Notes: generated from the letters alone by a model not told the origin. A stretch of 64,000 bases of DNA from Sinotaia quadrata (GCA_028829895.1 CM054181.1:5232001-5296000); one strand, 5' to 3'; numbered from the stretch's first letter, positions 17,669 through 28,605 are shown. A program made the numbers and translations.

Positions 17669-19368
17669 GAGTCTTCCTATATGTTAAACCTAAGAGTATA
17701 ACAGAATCTGGAAACATGAAAAAGTAGTGTGAGATACAGTTTATAGATTATGTGTAAATATACACTCATATACATATACATAAGTTTATGATATAATATT
17801 TTACTAAGTGTATATATTTAGTTCAATATTAATGTGAATACTTACTGTTTGTTCTGCAGAGTATCATTTTTAACTGCTTTTGAGTGCCTCTGGGTAAGGT
17901 GTTATAATTAAAATTGATTAGTGGTACTCTAGTTCTGCTAATATATATACACCCACTTATTCTCTGCCTTAAATGCAAGTACAAGAATTGGTTTTCATCT
18001 ATTTATATATGCTTTCTAAAAACTATAAGCTTTAAGCTTAAAAATATCCATTTTCATCTTAATTAGTATTAATTTTTAAGTTCCCTATATACTCTATGTG
18101 TAGAGATTGTTATATTTGTAACCATATTATGTTGCATCCAAATGTACATACATTTTTTTTCTTAAAAGCACAGTTGCATATTTTGTAAGATATAATAGGT
18201 TTACTGTTTGACAAATTGCATGAATATTAGTTAGGATTGCTGGTCAGTGAACACAACATTCTGAACAGACTGTGCCAGAAATATAGCAACACTGATTCAG
18301 TGATTGCTCTCAGCATTTTTAATTCACAGAACAGTAAAATAGATTTTAGCATCTATCATCAATTTAGACATTTCTCTGTGTGTGTGTGACTTTTCAATTC
18401 AGTTCATGGATATTCCTTTGTCATCTGGTCTTTGGGAAATTCATCCATTCATCCATAACCTATGATTGTCTTTCCTTTTTAAATAAAAAAATGGCAGCAA
18501 TGTCACATCTTCCTGCTGCCTAGCACTTGTGTATCTCAACTCTAGATGAGAACATGTTTCAGCAAATCAACTTGGAAGAAGTGAAATCTTGCATGAAATG
18601 CTACACCAAAAAACGTTTACATGGAAGCAAAGAAAAATGTTTATATTTAGAACAAAATAAATTCTGAATAATTATTAAATTTGGAAAATATTATTTCTAC
18701 TTGTAAATTAGTGTTTTGTTAATTCACCATTTTGACACTATCATATTTTTCTTACCTTCTTGAACAGTAGACTTGTGGTGTGTAAGTTGTGAAATATTTA
18801 ATAAAAGCTGTTGAACAGCATACGCCTCTGAATATTTATATCTGAGACACTAGTTGTCAGCAGAAACTTAAACACTAGACTACAGCAGAATCATTAAAAA
18901 ATTTTCAAACTTGAAATCATCATCCTTGTGTTGATCTTTGCAGATATGTGACATCACTGTCAGGTGCTGTAGTTAAGCAGATGTTTATTTTCTTATAACT
19001 TCTATAAGAAACTCTTTATACAACTTCTATAAATAATTCTTCTATTGGTTTGTAAAATATTAAATATTTATTCAAAACTATCTGCAGATTAGAAATATAT
19101 TATTCTTTCAACACGGGTTCGTAAAATATTAATGCTTTTTTCAGAACTGTAAGCTGAATACAAATATACTTTGTCCAAATTGAAAGTTTGTCATTCTTTT
19201 CATTCGTAATATCATGAAACTTTTGAAATTACTGTCTCCCAACTCCCAACTAGCTTTGTCAGTTACAGTTTTTGTTGCCTTAAGAAATAAAGCAAACATT
19301 TGTTTCATAGATGAAACAAATATACTATAAGTTAATATGAATAATTTGTTTATGTTATATAAAGCAAA

Positions 19369-19665
19369 CAAGTTTATGTATGAAATAATGGTTATGGAAT
19401 TGTATTTGAAGTAATGGAATGGATTTGTTTGTGAAATAATGGGAATGAAATTGTATATTAAAAAATGAAAATCTGTGTATGTGAAGCAATAAGAATGTAG
19501 TTATATGAGAAATATGGGAATATGTTTGTATGTGCAATAATGAGAATGCATTTGTATATGCAATAATAAGAATGCATTTGTGTGTGAAATAAATGAATGC
19601 ATTTGTGTGTGAAATAATAAATGAATGAATTTGTGTGTAAAATAATAAATGAATGCATATATAAG
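19369..19665. repeat. ~24-25-bp degenerate minisatellite
   Basis: Repeats of GAATGCATTTGTGTGTGAAA with variable spacing. The long minus-strand open frame across it (Ile/His/Phe-rich) is a repeat artefact. Confidence 0.8.
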
Positions 19666-20560
19666 GAAGGTAACGGGGATGTATGGGAGATCCAGTTATG
19701 TTTTTTTTTAGTATGTAAGATGATATGAAGTGAACCATGTAAATTCTTCCATCACTGACCTATGACAAAAGATAAACCAAAAGATTTATCTTCAGTTTTG
19801 AAACTTCATCACATCACTTTATTTAGATCATCTGTTCCTTACTGTCTCTTCACACCAAAATAGATCTTATTTGTTGAGTCAGCAATCAGAATAATTTTGT
19901 GGCCCAAACCATGAGTGCTGATTTTCTATAAGCTATTCTCTTTTAAACTACAAATGCAGCTGACAAATTTTAAACTTGTTTAATATTGTTTTCAGCATAT
20001 TTGTAGGTTTTTTTTCTTTGTTTTCTTCTATTTTTAAGCAAATAATATTTTGGTCTGCAGATATTTGATACCCCTTTATATAATTTTCGTTATTTTCTAA
20101 AAGAAAATAATTTATGGCATAGATTCTGATCATCACTGTTTTGCAGATCTTGTATTTATAAATACTTTTTTCTTTTTTGTGCATATTCTTGCCATCATGG
20201 CTTTACATGTACACCAACAAATTCATTTTCTTTTTAAATCCAAAGTGGAGACAGGATATTTTCTAGGATACATTTGAGTTATTACTTTTGTATGATGTTT
20301 TTTTTTTTAGCTCAGTCTAGCATGAGTGGGGTGTACTGCATGCCTGAATTTCTTTTATTAGATGTTTGGTGCGACAACAGCAATGTTTTAGTCGGATTTT
20401 TTTTTTTTTTAATTGATTTTGTTGTTGTTGTGCACTATGCTTGCTGGTTTGTGAGCTAGCGTATTAATTTTTCACGGCTATGTACTGGTATATGGTGTTT
20501 TGGTGGCTGGAAAGCCATGAGTATGCTGGTGATATTGAGCATATTTTCTGTTGAAACTTT

Positions 20561-20566
20561 AATAAA
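20561..20566 (+). terminator. Polyadenylation signal with GT-rich downstream element
   Basis: AATAAA at 20561-20566 is followed about 25 bp later by a long (GT)n tract from 20590. This is the classical arrangement of a cleavage/polyadenylation site. It could end the BTBD10 transcript or an unrecognised one. Confidence 0.35.
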
Positions 20567-20587
20567 GAATTAAAATGCTTGCATTTA

Positions 20588-20589
<2 letters not shown>

Positions 20590-20650
<61 letters not shown>

Positions 20651-20675
20651 TGCGCGCGCTTGTGTGAGAGAGAGA
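20590..20675. repeat. (GT)n microsatellite with GC and GA tail
   Basis: About 29 uninterrupted GT units, then CTTGCGCGCGCTTGTG and a short (GA)n. Confidence 0.98.
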
Positions 20676-20679
20676 TAAA

Positions 20680-21226
20680 AATCCCCTCTGACCATGCTCA
20701 TCAAAACTAGCATTTATCCTTATAGCAAACTGTTCTAAGCAAGTTGTCGAAGAGTAGCTCACTCAATACACCATTTTTATTCTTCACCTTCCTAACATAT
20801 CCACTCGTATTAAATGTAAATGAAAACAAGAAAGTAAAAGGAAGATAAAGATAAAAGGAACTAACTGGTTTTTTTGTAAAACTTTTAAAATCTGAATTCT
20901 AGGAGTTATTGATTAGAAATGTAAAATATGTTAATGACCTTAACACAGGAATAGTCTACATCAGTCAAATGTTTACTCATACACTGAGTGATTTGAAACA
21001 AAGCAGCACCTCCTGACCCATTTTTCTAGGCTCTCCGTGCAGATGATGTCTGCCCGCTGACATAACACTCACAGAGGTAATTGAAAAAGGCTATACCAAG
21101 ATGGGCAGCAAACCCCACACATACATGCTTGCCCCTTCCTGAGATATGGACGGTCAGTTGCTGTTAAGCCTTAGTGTCCGATCTACCACATTCTGTTGTT
21201 TATTTTGATTATATTTTTGTGACAAA
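20680..21226. other. No gene seen; 5' flank of the hAT remnant
   Basis: Unique, moderately AT-rich DNA. From about 21000 the base composition becomes more balanced, as in the hAT remnant, so the element may begin near there. I could not fix a terminal inverted repeat. Confidence 0.5.
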
Positions 21227-22033
21227 ATGGCAGCTAATCGTAAAAGAAAAGTTGACAACCAAAACCGGCAGTTTAATGATGACTGGACTCTACAATACTG
21301 TCTTGTTCAACAACAGACGAACGCTATTTGTCTGCTGTGTCATTCAAAAGTAGCAGTGGCAAAGGTTTCTAATATAAAGTGTCATTATGAGACGAAACAT
21401 CAAGATTTCCACAACGTTGTCGGTGACGAACGAACAGCGTGAACTGAGGCGTTCGCTGAATCGCCAACAGAACATTTTCTCAAAGCAGTCGGCAGATTTT
21501 AGTGCAGCATGTGAGGTCAGTTAGGAGATTTCGTTGATGATAGCAAAATCTGGTCGACCTTTCACTGATGGTGATTTTGTCAAGCAATGTATGATTCTAC
21601 ATCAGAAAAGTGGTGTCCGGAAGCTGTTCGCAAGCTGCAGTTGATGGCTTTGAATCGTATGACAGTTCAACGAAGAATTTCACACCTCTCAGCAGACGTG
21701 ACAAGACAGCTTGCATACAAAGGAGCCAACTTTAACATGTCTGCAGAATACCAGCTCGAACTTACTGATCTCCAGGCATCTGATGAATTGTGTGCTACTT
21801 ACTGAGAAAACCATTTGCCTGACTGATACATTTGCTAATCTGAAAGATAACGCACTTGTCCACACCAACATACTGCCAAACAGGCTTTCTCACAGATGAA
21901 ACTGAACAAAAGCAACACCTGCGGTCAACTGACTGATGATAATCTGGAAGCAATTTTGCATCTTTCAACGTCAAACATCAAGCCGGGCATTTTGAAACTT
22001 GCAGATGACATGCAGCACTATCCATCACACTGA
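21227..22033 (+). pseudogene. Internally deleted hAT transposase (ZBED5/GTF2IRD2-like)
   Basis: The 5' part (21227-21442) starts ATGGCAGCTAATCG and encodes Lys-Arg-Lys-Val-Asp and Phe-Asn-Asp-Asp-Trp-Thr. A BED-like zinc finger with Cys-Leu-Leu-Cys and a His-x4-His pair (SPIN-DOC-type) follows. After a stop at 21440-21442 the next frames read as the following transposase segment, with Gly-Arg-Pro-Phe-Thr-Asp-Gly (about 21540-21580), then Val-Gln-Arg-Arg-Ile-Ser-His-Leu (about 21660-21700). The text then jumps to the C-terminal region: Leu-Thr-Asp-Leu-Gln-Ala-Ser-Asp-Glu near 21770 and Gln-Ala-Phe-Ser-Gln-Met-Lys ... Leu-Thr-Asp-Asp-Asn-Leu-Glu at 21880-22033, the hAT dimerisation domain. The catalytic core in between is missing. 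Frameshifts and stops make it inactive. Confidence 0.85.
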
Positions 22034-22082
22034 CTTTGTGAAAGTTGACGTATCATAACATTTTAGAATGAGTCTTAATATG

Positions 22083-22255
22083 CCACTGATAACAAATAAA
22101 CGCGCTTGCAAAATAAAGCATACAATGAATTTACAAATGTACAGTTGGAACAAACTGATGTAGAAGAGGGTCTAAATGATGACAAATAACCGTGCTTTAC
22201 AACATGAAACATGCAGTGAATTTACACATGTACAGTTTGTCAGACTGACGCAAAA
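22083..22255. repeat. ~92-bp degenerate duplication after the hAT remnant
   Basis: ACAAATAAMCGNGCTT, then CAGTGAATTTACA and ATGTACAGTTNGNCA, occur twice about 92 bp apart with several changes. They may be part of the element's 3' end. Confidence 0.65.
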
Positions 22256-23698
22256 GAGGATCCAGATCCTGCAATACGCCCTCCGACACTTGATTTTGAA
22301 GGAAAACCAGTAGCCATGTTGGTTGTATGTGACGTGTATCGAACAACAAACTGACGTCATAAATCGCAGGCTTTACAGCACAGGCATTATTTTGTCTTTC
22401 GTAGAAAATAAGAATATAAAATGAGCGTTTGGTCTTTGCATAAATTAAGGAGAAAGGTTCAGAAATATACAGACCGATCAGCTGTTATTTCAAATATATA
22501 ACGAGTTCTGAGTTATTTCCCTTGCATCTCAGACTGCGGTTATCTGCATTTCATCTCCCGAACTGTGAAGCTGAAGTTTGAAAAGTTTGTCTCTTAAATG
22601 CAAGATTAGTGACTATTTCATACACCACTAAGTCTTTTAATCATAGTGTGTGTGTGTGTGTGTCATGCGTTTATGTGAGTGTTCTACCCACCGATGGAGA
22701 GCGGTTGAGGGTGTGCGCCAAACTGGTGCTACCTTTTTCACCCCCTTCCGCCAGCCCTCTAGCCCTCCACCTCAGACGCACCGCGAGGCTGTAGGGTTCC
22801 CCCAGAAAAAAAGTCTAATGCGGCTTCTGGGGTGAGTCAGCGAGAGTGAGAGAGAGAGTGAGTGAGTGTTCGTATGTGTGCGCGTATTAGGGCCTATGCA
22901 TGTGTGTGCGTGTTATGCATGCATATGTGAATGCAATGTGTAGGCCTACTTGTGCGTCTACCTGCGCGTGTATATGTGTGTAATTTGTGCGTCCATGTAT
23001 GTGTGTACATGAAGCGTGTGCGTACGTGTGTCAGTGAGCAAGTCAGTCTTGCTCACAATGTTTCCTTAGCACGCGCGACTGACTGGCCAATTTAGCGCCA
23101 TCTAGTCTTAAGAACGAGCCTAAGAAAATAAATGGTTCGACTCGACTGAACGCTAAACACGACAGAATCACGGGAGTCCAAATATAACCACTCGCACGGT
23201 AATCCAGTATCGAATTTCTGCGAAAAACGTCATTAGTATGGTTGGATAGCAATCGGTATCATAACCGGAAATCAAATAATTACTCCGTCTTTATTTCTGG
23301 TTCAGCGAGCACTGATCAGGAGGCCTGTCAATCGGCTTGCAGTTGGGCGCATTCCATCTTCATTTAAACATAGCATTCGTGTTATCACTGTTCCTAATGT
23401 TGTTACAAATCACTTGATTGTGATATACATGTTACATATTGTAAAAGGCAACCAACTTCTTTTTTTTAATTGAAATTATATATACTTACCGCGTGCAGAC
23501 CTATGTTAGAAAATGATTATTTGTTTTACTTACACATTGAATGTGCTGATCGCTTGCGTTATACAAAATTACTCAGATAGCTAAACTGAATCAACTATTA
23601 AATTGCTGACCCAATTTATATAATTAGGAATGTGAAACAATTTATATATATAACAATTTATATAGATCAAGAAACGATTTATCAAATCTCTCGATAGC
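22256..23698. other. GC-richer transposon-like flank and GT-rich tract; no gene seen
   Basis: 22640-23045 is rich in GTGTG, GTGCG and GAGAG simple sequence, with a short C-rich piece at 22735-22810. 23046-23300 is balanced in base composition and may be old transposon DNA. 23300-23698 is AT-rich. Open frames here (for example 22609-22835) show nothing recognisable. Confidence 0.5.
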
Positions 23699-23731
23699 AT
23701 GCACGCACGCACACATGCACACGCACGCACG

Positions 23732-23774
<43 letters not shown>

Positions 23775-23782
23775 ACACACAC
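23699..23782. repeat. (CACG)n and (CA)n microsatellite
   Basis: CACGCACGCAC tracts pass into (CA)n. Frames open through it on both strands are artefacts. Confidence 0.97.
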
Positions 23783-23814
23783 CTTATAAATATGGATGTA
23801 AATAGAAATACAAA

Positions 23815-24165
23815 ACGAAAAAATATAAATGAAACTACAAATACTGTTTTACGTCGAGTACTTAAAATGGGAAACAAAATTAGGCAAGCCATTGGACCCA
23901 ATGAAGAACTATTGGCCATTGTGAGAAAACGCAAAATGAAATGGTATGGGCATGTCACACGATCAACAGGTCTTACCAAGACAATCATGCAAGTTACTGT
24001 GCAAGGAGGGCGAAGAAGATGAAGACAGAAGAAAAGATGGGAGGATAACGTCTCAGAGTGGACATGACTAAAATTGAGCAATACAGTATGATTAGCAGAG
24101 AACAGAATGGAATGGAGGAAACTGGTTGTCAGGTCTTCAGTGGTGCCCCAACGGTCGACAAATCT
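23815..24165 (+). pseudogene. 3' end of a non-LTR retrotransposon reverse-transcriptase ORF
   Basis: The translation runs Asn-Lys-Ile-Arg-Gln-Ala-Ile-Gly-Pro-Asn-Glu-Glu-Leu-Leu, then Lys-Arg-Lys-Met-Lys-Trp-Tyr-Gly-His-Val-Thr-Arg. After a stop (24020) come Arg-Gln-Lys-Lys-Arg-Trp-Glu-Asp-Asn-Val and finally Arg-Ser-Ser-Val-Val-Pro-Gln-Arg. The Arg-Lys-Met-Lys-Trp-x-Gly-His-Val-x-Arg motif and the Val-Pro-Gln-Arg ending are the familiar C-terminus of invertebrate LINE-type endonuclease-reverse transcriptases. Only the last ~115 codons are left, with at least two stops, so it is a 5'-truncated dead copy. A short (TCTA)n follows, as is usual for the 3' tail. Confidence 0.88.
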
Positions 24166-24190
24166 ATCTATCTATCAATATTTTTATCAA

Positions 24191-24470
24191 CCGAGTCATT
24201 CAAACTTGGTCAAACACCATATAAAACTATTGATCAATAAACTGATTTGGTTGAAACAATACCTGCAGAAATATGTAACCAAGCAGGTGCACGAAATAGA
24301 AAGTCAGGGCATCATTGAGCCATCCATACCACCATACTCGTCACCCATAGTTCTAGCAAAGAAAAAAGTTGGCACACTCCATTTTTGCGTCAACCATCAA
24401 CAGTTTAATGAGATCACAGAATGCGATGCAGAGCCAATCCCAAATCGAGAAGAGCTATTTTCTAAATTCA
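24191..24470 (+). pseudogene. Ty3/Gypsy reverse-transcriptase fragment, truncated by a tandem array
   Basis: From 24245 the frame reads Val-His-Glu-Ile-Glu-Ser-Gln-Gly-Ile-Ile-Glu-Pro-Ser, then Pro-Tyr-Ser-Ser-Pro-Ile-Val-Leu-Ala-Lys-Lys-Lys and Gly-Thr-Leu-His-Phe-Cys-Val-Asn. It ends Asp-Ala-Glu-Pro-Ile-Pro ... Glu-Leu-Phe-Ser-Lys-Phe. This is the N-terminal part of a Ty3/Gypsy reverse transcriptase, before the catalytic Asp box. The similarity stops abruptly where the 26-bp array begins. The palm and the Tyr/Phe-x-Asp-Asp box are absent, so the copy is inactive. It lies 25 bp after the LINE fragment. Confidence 0.87.
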
Positions 24471-24475
24471 TGTCT

Positions 24476-25127
24476 TACAACTATATTTCTTGTTCATATC
24501 TTACTACTGTATCTCTTGTTCATATCTTACTACCGTATCTCTTGTTCACATTGTATTGCTGTATCTCTAGATCATATCTTACAGCTGTATTTCTTGTTCA
24601 TAGCTTACTACTGTATCTCTTGTTCATATCTCAGCTATATTTCTTGTTCATATCTTACTACTGTATTTCTTGTTCATATCTTACTAATGTATCTCTTGTT
24701 CATATCTTACTACTGTATTTCTTGTTCATATCTTACTAATGTATCTCTTGTTCATATCTTACTACTGTATCTCTTGTTCATATCTTACTATTCTATTTCT
24801 TGTTCATATATTACTACTGTATCTCTTGTTCATATCTTACAGCTATATTTCTTGTTCATATCTTACTTTTGTATCTCTTGTTCATATCTTACTACTGTAT
24901 CTCTTGTTCATATCTTACTACTGTATTTCTTGTTCATATCTTACTACTGTATCTCTTGTTCACATCTTACTACTGTATCTCTTGTTCATATCTTACAGCT
25001 ATATTTCTTGTTCATATCTTACTTTTGTATCTCTTGTTCATATCTTACTACTGTATCTCTTGTTCATATCTTACTACTGTATTTCTTGTTCATATCTTAT
25101 TACTATCTCTGTTGTTCATATCTTTTA
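24476..25127. repeat. 26-bp tandem array, ~25 copies
   Basis: CATATCTTACTACTGTATCT plus CTTGTT repeats every 26 bp (24495, 24521 and so on) with small variations. As 26 is not a multiple of 3 and the unit has no stop in any phase, all three forward frames stay open. This explains the very long hydrophobic Ile/Leu/Ser/Tyr-rich frames (up to 341 codons, 24369-25394), which I do not call genes. Confidence 0.96.
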
Positions 25128-25277
25128 CGTCCTTTCTTCAGTTCTCTTTCTTCATGTTATACAGTATTTCGCTTTCCCAAATGGTTATCTCCCGTGTTGA
25201 ATATTTTACCGACATCTTTCGACTATATAATTTTGATATATCTTCTGTCTGCAGCTTATCTCCCTCCTTTGCCTCTT

Positions 25278-25440
25278 GTATTACACTTAATTTTCTTTTC
25301 ACATGCCCGCTTCTTAAATACAAGTTCGTTTTGTATTACACTTAATTTTCTTTTCACATGCCCGCTTCTTAAATACAAGTTCGTTTTGTATTAGAACTAT
25401 TTTTCTTTTACAACCTCCTTCGTTAAATACACGTCAGTTT
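25278..25440. repeat. 55-bp repeat, two good copies and one diverged
   Basis: GTATTACACTTAATTTTCTT starts at 25278 and 25333. A poorer copy follows to about 25440. Confidence 0.85.
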
Positions 25441-25472
25441 TGTATTATACCACGCGCGCATTTATTTCTAAT

Positions 25473-25836
25473 GTTCATTCTTTTTCTGTGGTCAAATCTA
25501 GGAACTTTAAATGCATTTCTATTTTGATAATCTCATTCTTTTTCTGTGGTCAAATCTATGAACTTTAAATGCATTTCTATTTTGATAATCTCATTCTTTT
25601 TCTGTGGTCAAATCTAGGAACTTTAAATGCATTTCTATTTTGATAATCTCATTCTTTTTCTGTGGTCAAATCTAGGAACTTTAAATGCATTTCTATTTTG
25701 ATAATCTCATTCTTTTTCTGTGGTCAAATCTATGAACTTTAAATGCATTTCTATTTTGATAATCTCATTCTTTTTCTGTGGTCAAATCTATGAACGTTAA
25801 ATGCATTTCTATTCAGATGTTTTGATAATCTCATTC
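25473..25836. repeat. 58-bp tandem array, six copies
   Basis: TCTCATTCTTTTTCTGTGGT starts at 25531, 25589, 25647, 25705 and 25763, with a partial first copy from 25473. Confidence 0.96.
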
Positions 25837-26639
25837 TTTTCCAAGTACTTTTCCATTGACCCTTGAACTTGTTGCATACTTTTCTATCTCTTTTCTTTGA
25901 ATAAAACATCGCTTGTTTTTCACTAATTGCTTGAAAGTGTTTTAATAATTACATCTGTAAATAATTAAATTTCTTTTCACCTAAAGCTTTTTTCCTTTAT
26001 CTCTCTTTCCACCTTCTTCAGTTAAAATTAAATTTTCTCCATCCCACCCATGAGCGAACTTGAAAGAATTTGATTTATCAAATATTCCTGGGGTGGACAC
26101 GAATTCAAATCAACATCTCATTTTTATTTCAGTTATAAAAAAATGTAATTTATATTTTTAAAAAAAGGATTGCAAAATGAACTCCCTCATACCAATTCTC
26201 TAGTTATCCAGTGACTTAAACAGGAAATGATTTCGAACCATTCTGGAAACGAATACCAGTTTTCGACGAAGATGCTCGTTAATGAAAATTCCAAATAGGG
26301 AAGCGGAGGATTTGATTTTGGAAGTTCTGACTATAGTTCCTGTCTCTCTCTGTCTTCATCTTCTCTAGTTTCCAAATCGACGTCTATCTCGTTTGCTGCA
26401 TGGTCGCCCCCAAATGACTTCAAAATCCGTTTTCATCGGCGATCACTTTTAAAGGCTAGTTTGGTCTATAAAACAAGACAGACTTCGAGCATAAAAAAAG
26501 AGATTCGCCAACCTCCCACCCTCCCATCCCCGTCTTGTCTTTCAGTCTACCTCACTTGGCAGATGACCCTGTTATTTGCAGGCTGTTCATTCAGTAGGCA
26601 TTCGTGATGGCAAAATTCTCATTTAACGAGGGCCTCCGT
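25837..26639. other. No gene seen; unique DNA becoming GC-richer towards a candidate promoter
   Basis: AT-rich to about 26200, then balanced with several CpGs. No array and no convincing open frame. Confidence 0.5.
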
Positions 26640-26765
26640 GACAATGATTTTCTAAGTGACGTGCGCAATAAAACTATGACGTAGGCTAAGATGAAAATAG
26701 CTCTGGGGGAAATTGACTCGATTCTATGTGCGGGTATTTAAGATCGGAGCGAGATTGCAAAACCT
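26640..26765 (+). promoter_or_regulatory. Candidate core promoter: CRE-like sites and TATA-like box
   Basis: AAGTGACGTGCGC (TGACGT near 26658) and TATGACGTAGG (near 26676) are CRE/ATF-like. TATTTAAG at 26735-26742 could act as a TATA element, giving a start near 26765. A perfect splice donor follows at 26812. The nearest downstream + strand gene is the secreted repeat protein at 31.9 kb. The promoter of an old LTR element is an alternative. Confidence 0.35.
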
Positions 26766-26811
26766 TGATCGGTGATCGGAAACCTTACCTTGGCAGACCG
26801 ACCACTTGTCT
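26766..26811 (+). other. Candidate non-coding first exon ending in a consensus donor
   Basis: CACTTGTCT|GTAAGTATT at 26811/26812 matches the 5' splice-site consensus. With the TATA-like box 30 bp upstream it suggests a short 5' UTR exon, which could splice to the acceptor at 31861-31863. Inference only. Confidence 0.3.
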
Positions 26812-27545
26812 GTAAGTATTCTTCCTTAATACCTGTAAATATATGCCCTTAGGCAAATCATGCTGCATATTTATGCCACCATTATGCGAGTTAATAGATG
26901 TACATGTACTTTCTGGCTTGTGTCTAGTAGCTATGGCAAGAAAACAAGAAAACTTTTTTCTCACATCCCCAATCTTCACCAAACCCTCTCCAAAATCAGT
27001 CACCCCACCTCATTCCTTGGAGAAGCACGCGTTACGGAGAGGATAATAGTTTTGATGACTTAGCTCGATCCAATTGTATGGTAATTACGCTGTGCAATTA
27101 ATACCCCCCAGTCGCCCGTGGTTTGTAAAAGATCAACGGAAGTGAAACAAAGTCTCAGCGGACGCATATCGGGAGTATTTCCCCCTTTGGTTAGTAAACT
27201 GATTGGACTGCTATATCGATGCACGCGCGTTGTGTGGCGAAGGCTGTGGGCGAAAAGTATACAGAAGCAAGGTATTAGAAAACGGATTAAGTACGTGCAC
27301 TATTTTCGGTCCCCAATTAAGTCCGCTCGATGCAGTCAAAAGTGAGTGTCAGAAATCGTAGGCGTGCTGGTCAAGAAGTCAAACTGCTAATTAAATCAGT
27401 AGGTACTGCAGTAGAAGAAAACCCAAAGAAGCCTCAACATACAGGCATAAGAAAATGCATGCACAAACAGCTTAGTAAAAAATAAAAAAATCTACGTCTG
27501 AGAGACGTAACTTATGTGGAATGTCATTTCAGTGATAAAAGCTTA
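26812..27545. other. No supported gene; short open frames only
   Basis: Balanced base composition. Open frames at 26843-27063 (two overlapping), 27118-27345 and a 51-codon frame at 27330-27485 show no recognisable domain. The last is basic (Arg/Lys-rich) and short, and I do not call it. Confidence 0.45.
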
Positions 27546-27850
27546 ATAACAACCCATTGATACCTAGTAATAACTCATTGATAACAGGTAATGACCCCAT
27601 TAATATCAAGTAATAACTCATTGATAACAAGTAATGACCCCATTAATATCAAGTAATAACTCATTGATAACAAGTAATGACCCCATTAATATCAAGTAAT
27701 AACTCATTGATAACAAGTAATGACCCCATTAATATCAAGTAATAACTCATTGATATCAAATAACAATCATTTGATACCAAGTAAGAACTCATTAATCCCA
27801 AGTAGTAATTCATTGATACGAAGTAATAACCCATTGATACTAACCTTAAT
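27546..27850. repeat. 43-bp tandem array, ~7 copies
   Basis: AAGTAATGACCCCATTAATA and the following sequence through AACTCATTGATAAC repeats every 43 bp (27631, 27674 and so on). The edge copies are diverged. Confidence 0.94.
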
Positions 27851-28556
27851 AATAATTCATTGACTCAAAAGCTTAACAACATTCCAAAGATACTGATAGC
27901 AATAACAATTCCGTGACACAAAATCTAGAACAGTCTCAAAGACAGAAATTTTATTGAAATAACACAAAGCTCAAGACCCACTTAAATGAACAAAACTTGG
28001 GGGGGGGGGGAAGGAAGAGGAAAAAGAGTCAAGAAAAAATTTGACAACAACAAAAAAAGATGGAAAATTGAACTTTAAATAGGAAAGCTTTCTTTCTTTC
28101 TTTCTTCCACGCGGCAATGGGCTTTCGCTCGAGATTAGACGAAAGGATGAGACCGAATTTGTCCAAAGTGACTGGAATGAATACTGAAAATGCAAAAACA
28201 TTTTGTATGGAGGATTTTAAAGACTTTTTAGGAACATTTATAAAGTTTGAAAAATACAGATTCTAGAATCTGGAAAGTTTGGTCAATTGCATGCGGATAG
28301 AAGAAATGCCAGAGGAAAAAATATTGATGAAACTAAACTGAGATTTATTTAGAATAGACTGTGCTACATAATAGTAATAAAATAATAATACAACATTAAA
28401 TAATATTTGAAGAGACAGACATTATTTAATCGAAAATGCAATTATATTACATATATTATAAATAAAGACTAAAGTTTCTGTTTGATTCTAGTGTATTAAT
28501 ACAGAAGTGATTTTAGTGTATTAATACAGAAGTGATTTTTTTTTCAGCAATATATA
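27851..28556. other. No gene seen
   Basis: AT-rich unique DNA with a run of ten or more G near 28000 and a short (CTTT)n near 28090. Confidence 0.5.
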
Positions 28557-28557
28557 T

Positions 28558-28600
<43 letters not shown>
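28557..28600. repeat. (GA)n microsatellite
   Basis: About 21 AG units. Confidence 0.98.

Positions 28601-28605
<5 letters not shown>

Larger units (their letters stand above)
10558..20590 (+). other. BTBD10: Possible ~10-kb 3' UTR, or gene desert, after BTBD10
   Basis: Ten kilobases of AT-rich DNA with no supported gene on either strand. It differs from the rest of the window in having few tandem repeats: two 2-copy duplications (11253-11362, 15423-15552), one of 81 bp (17505-17668) and a weak ~25-bp array (19369-19665). Several AATAAA signals occur (12561, 13276 and others). The best polyadenylation context is at 20561. UGUANAUA-type Pumilio motifs are seen, for example TGTATATA near 12077 and 17806 and TGTAAATA near 17753. 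A long 3' UTR is inference; a short UTR followed by intergenic DNA is equally allowed. Confidence 0.35.

Noticed and set aside
19355..19738. 127-residue minus-strand ORF rich in His, Ile and Phe
   Set aside because: It follows the ~25-bp repeat; no domain or leader is seen.
27546..27850. CRISPR-like array
   Set aside because: The whole 43-bp unit repeats with no unique spacers, and the genome is eukaryotic; the same holds for all other arrays here.
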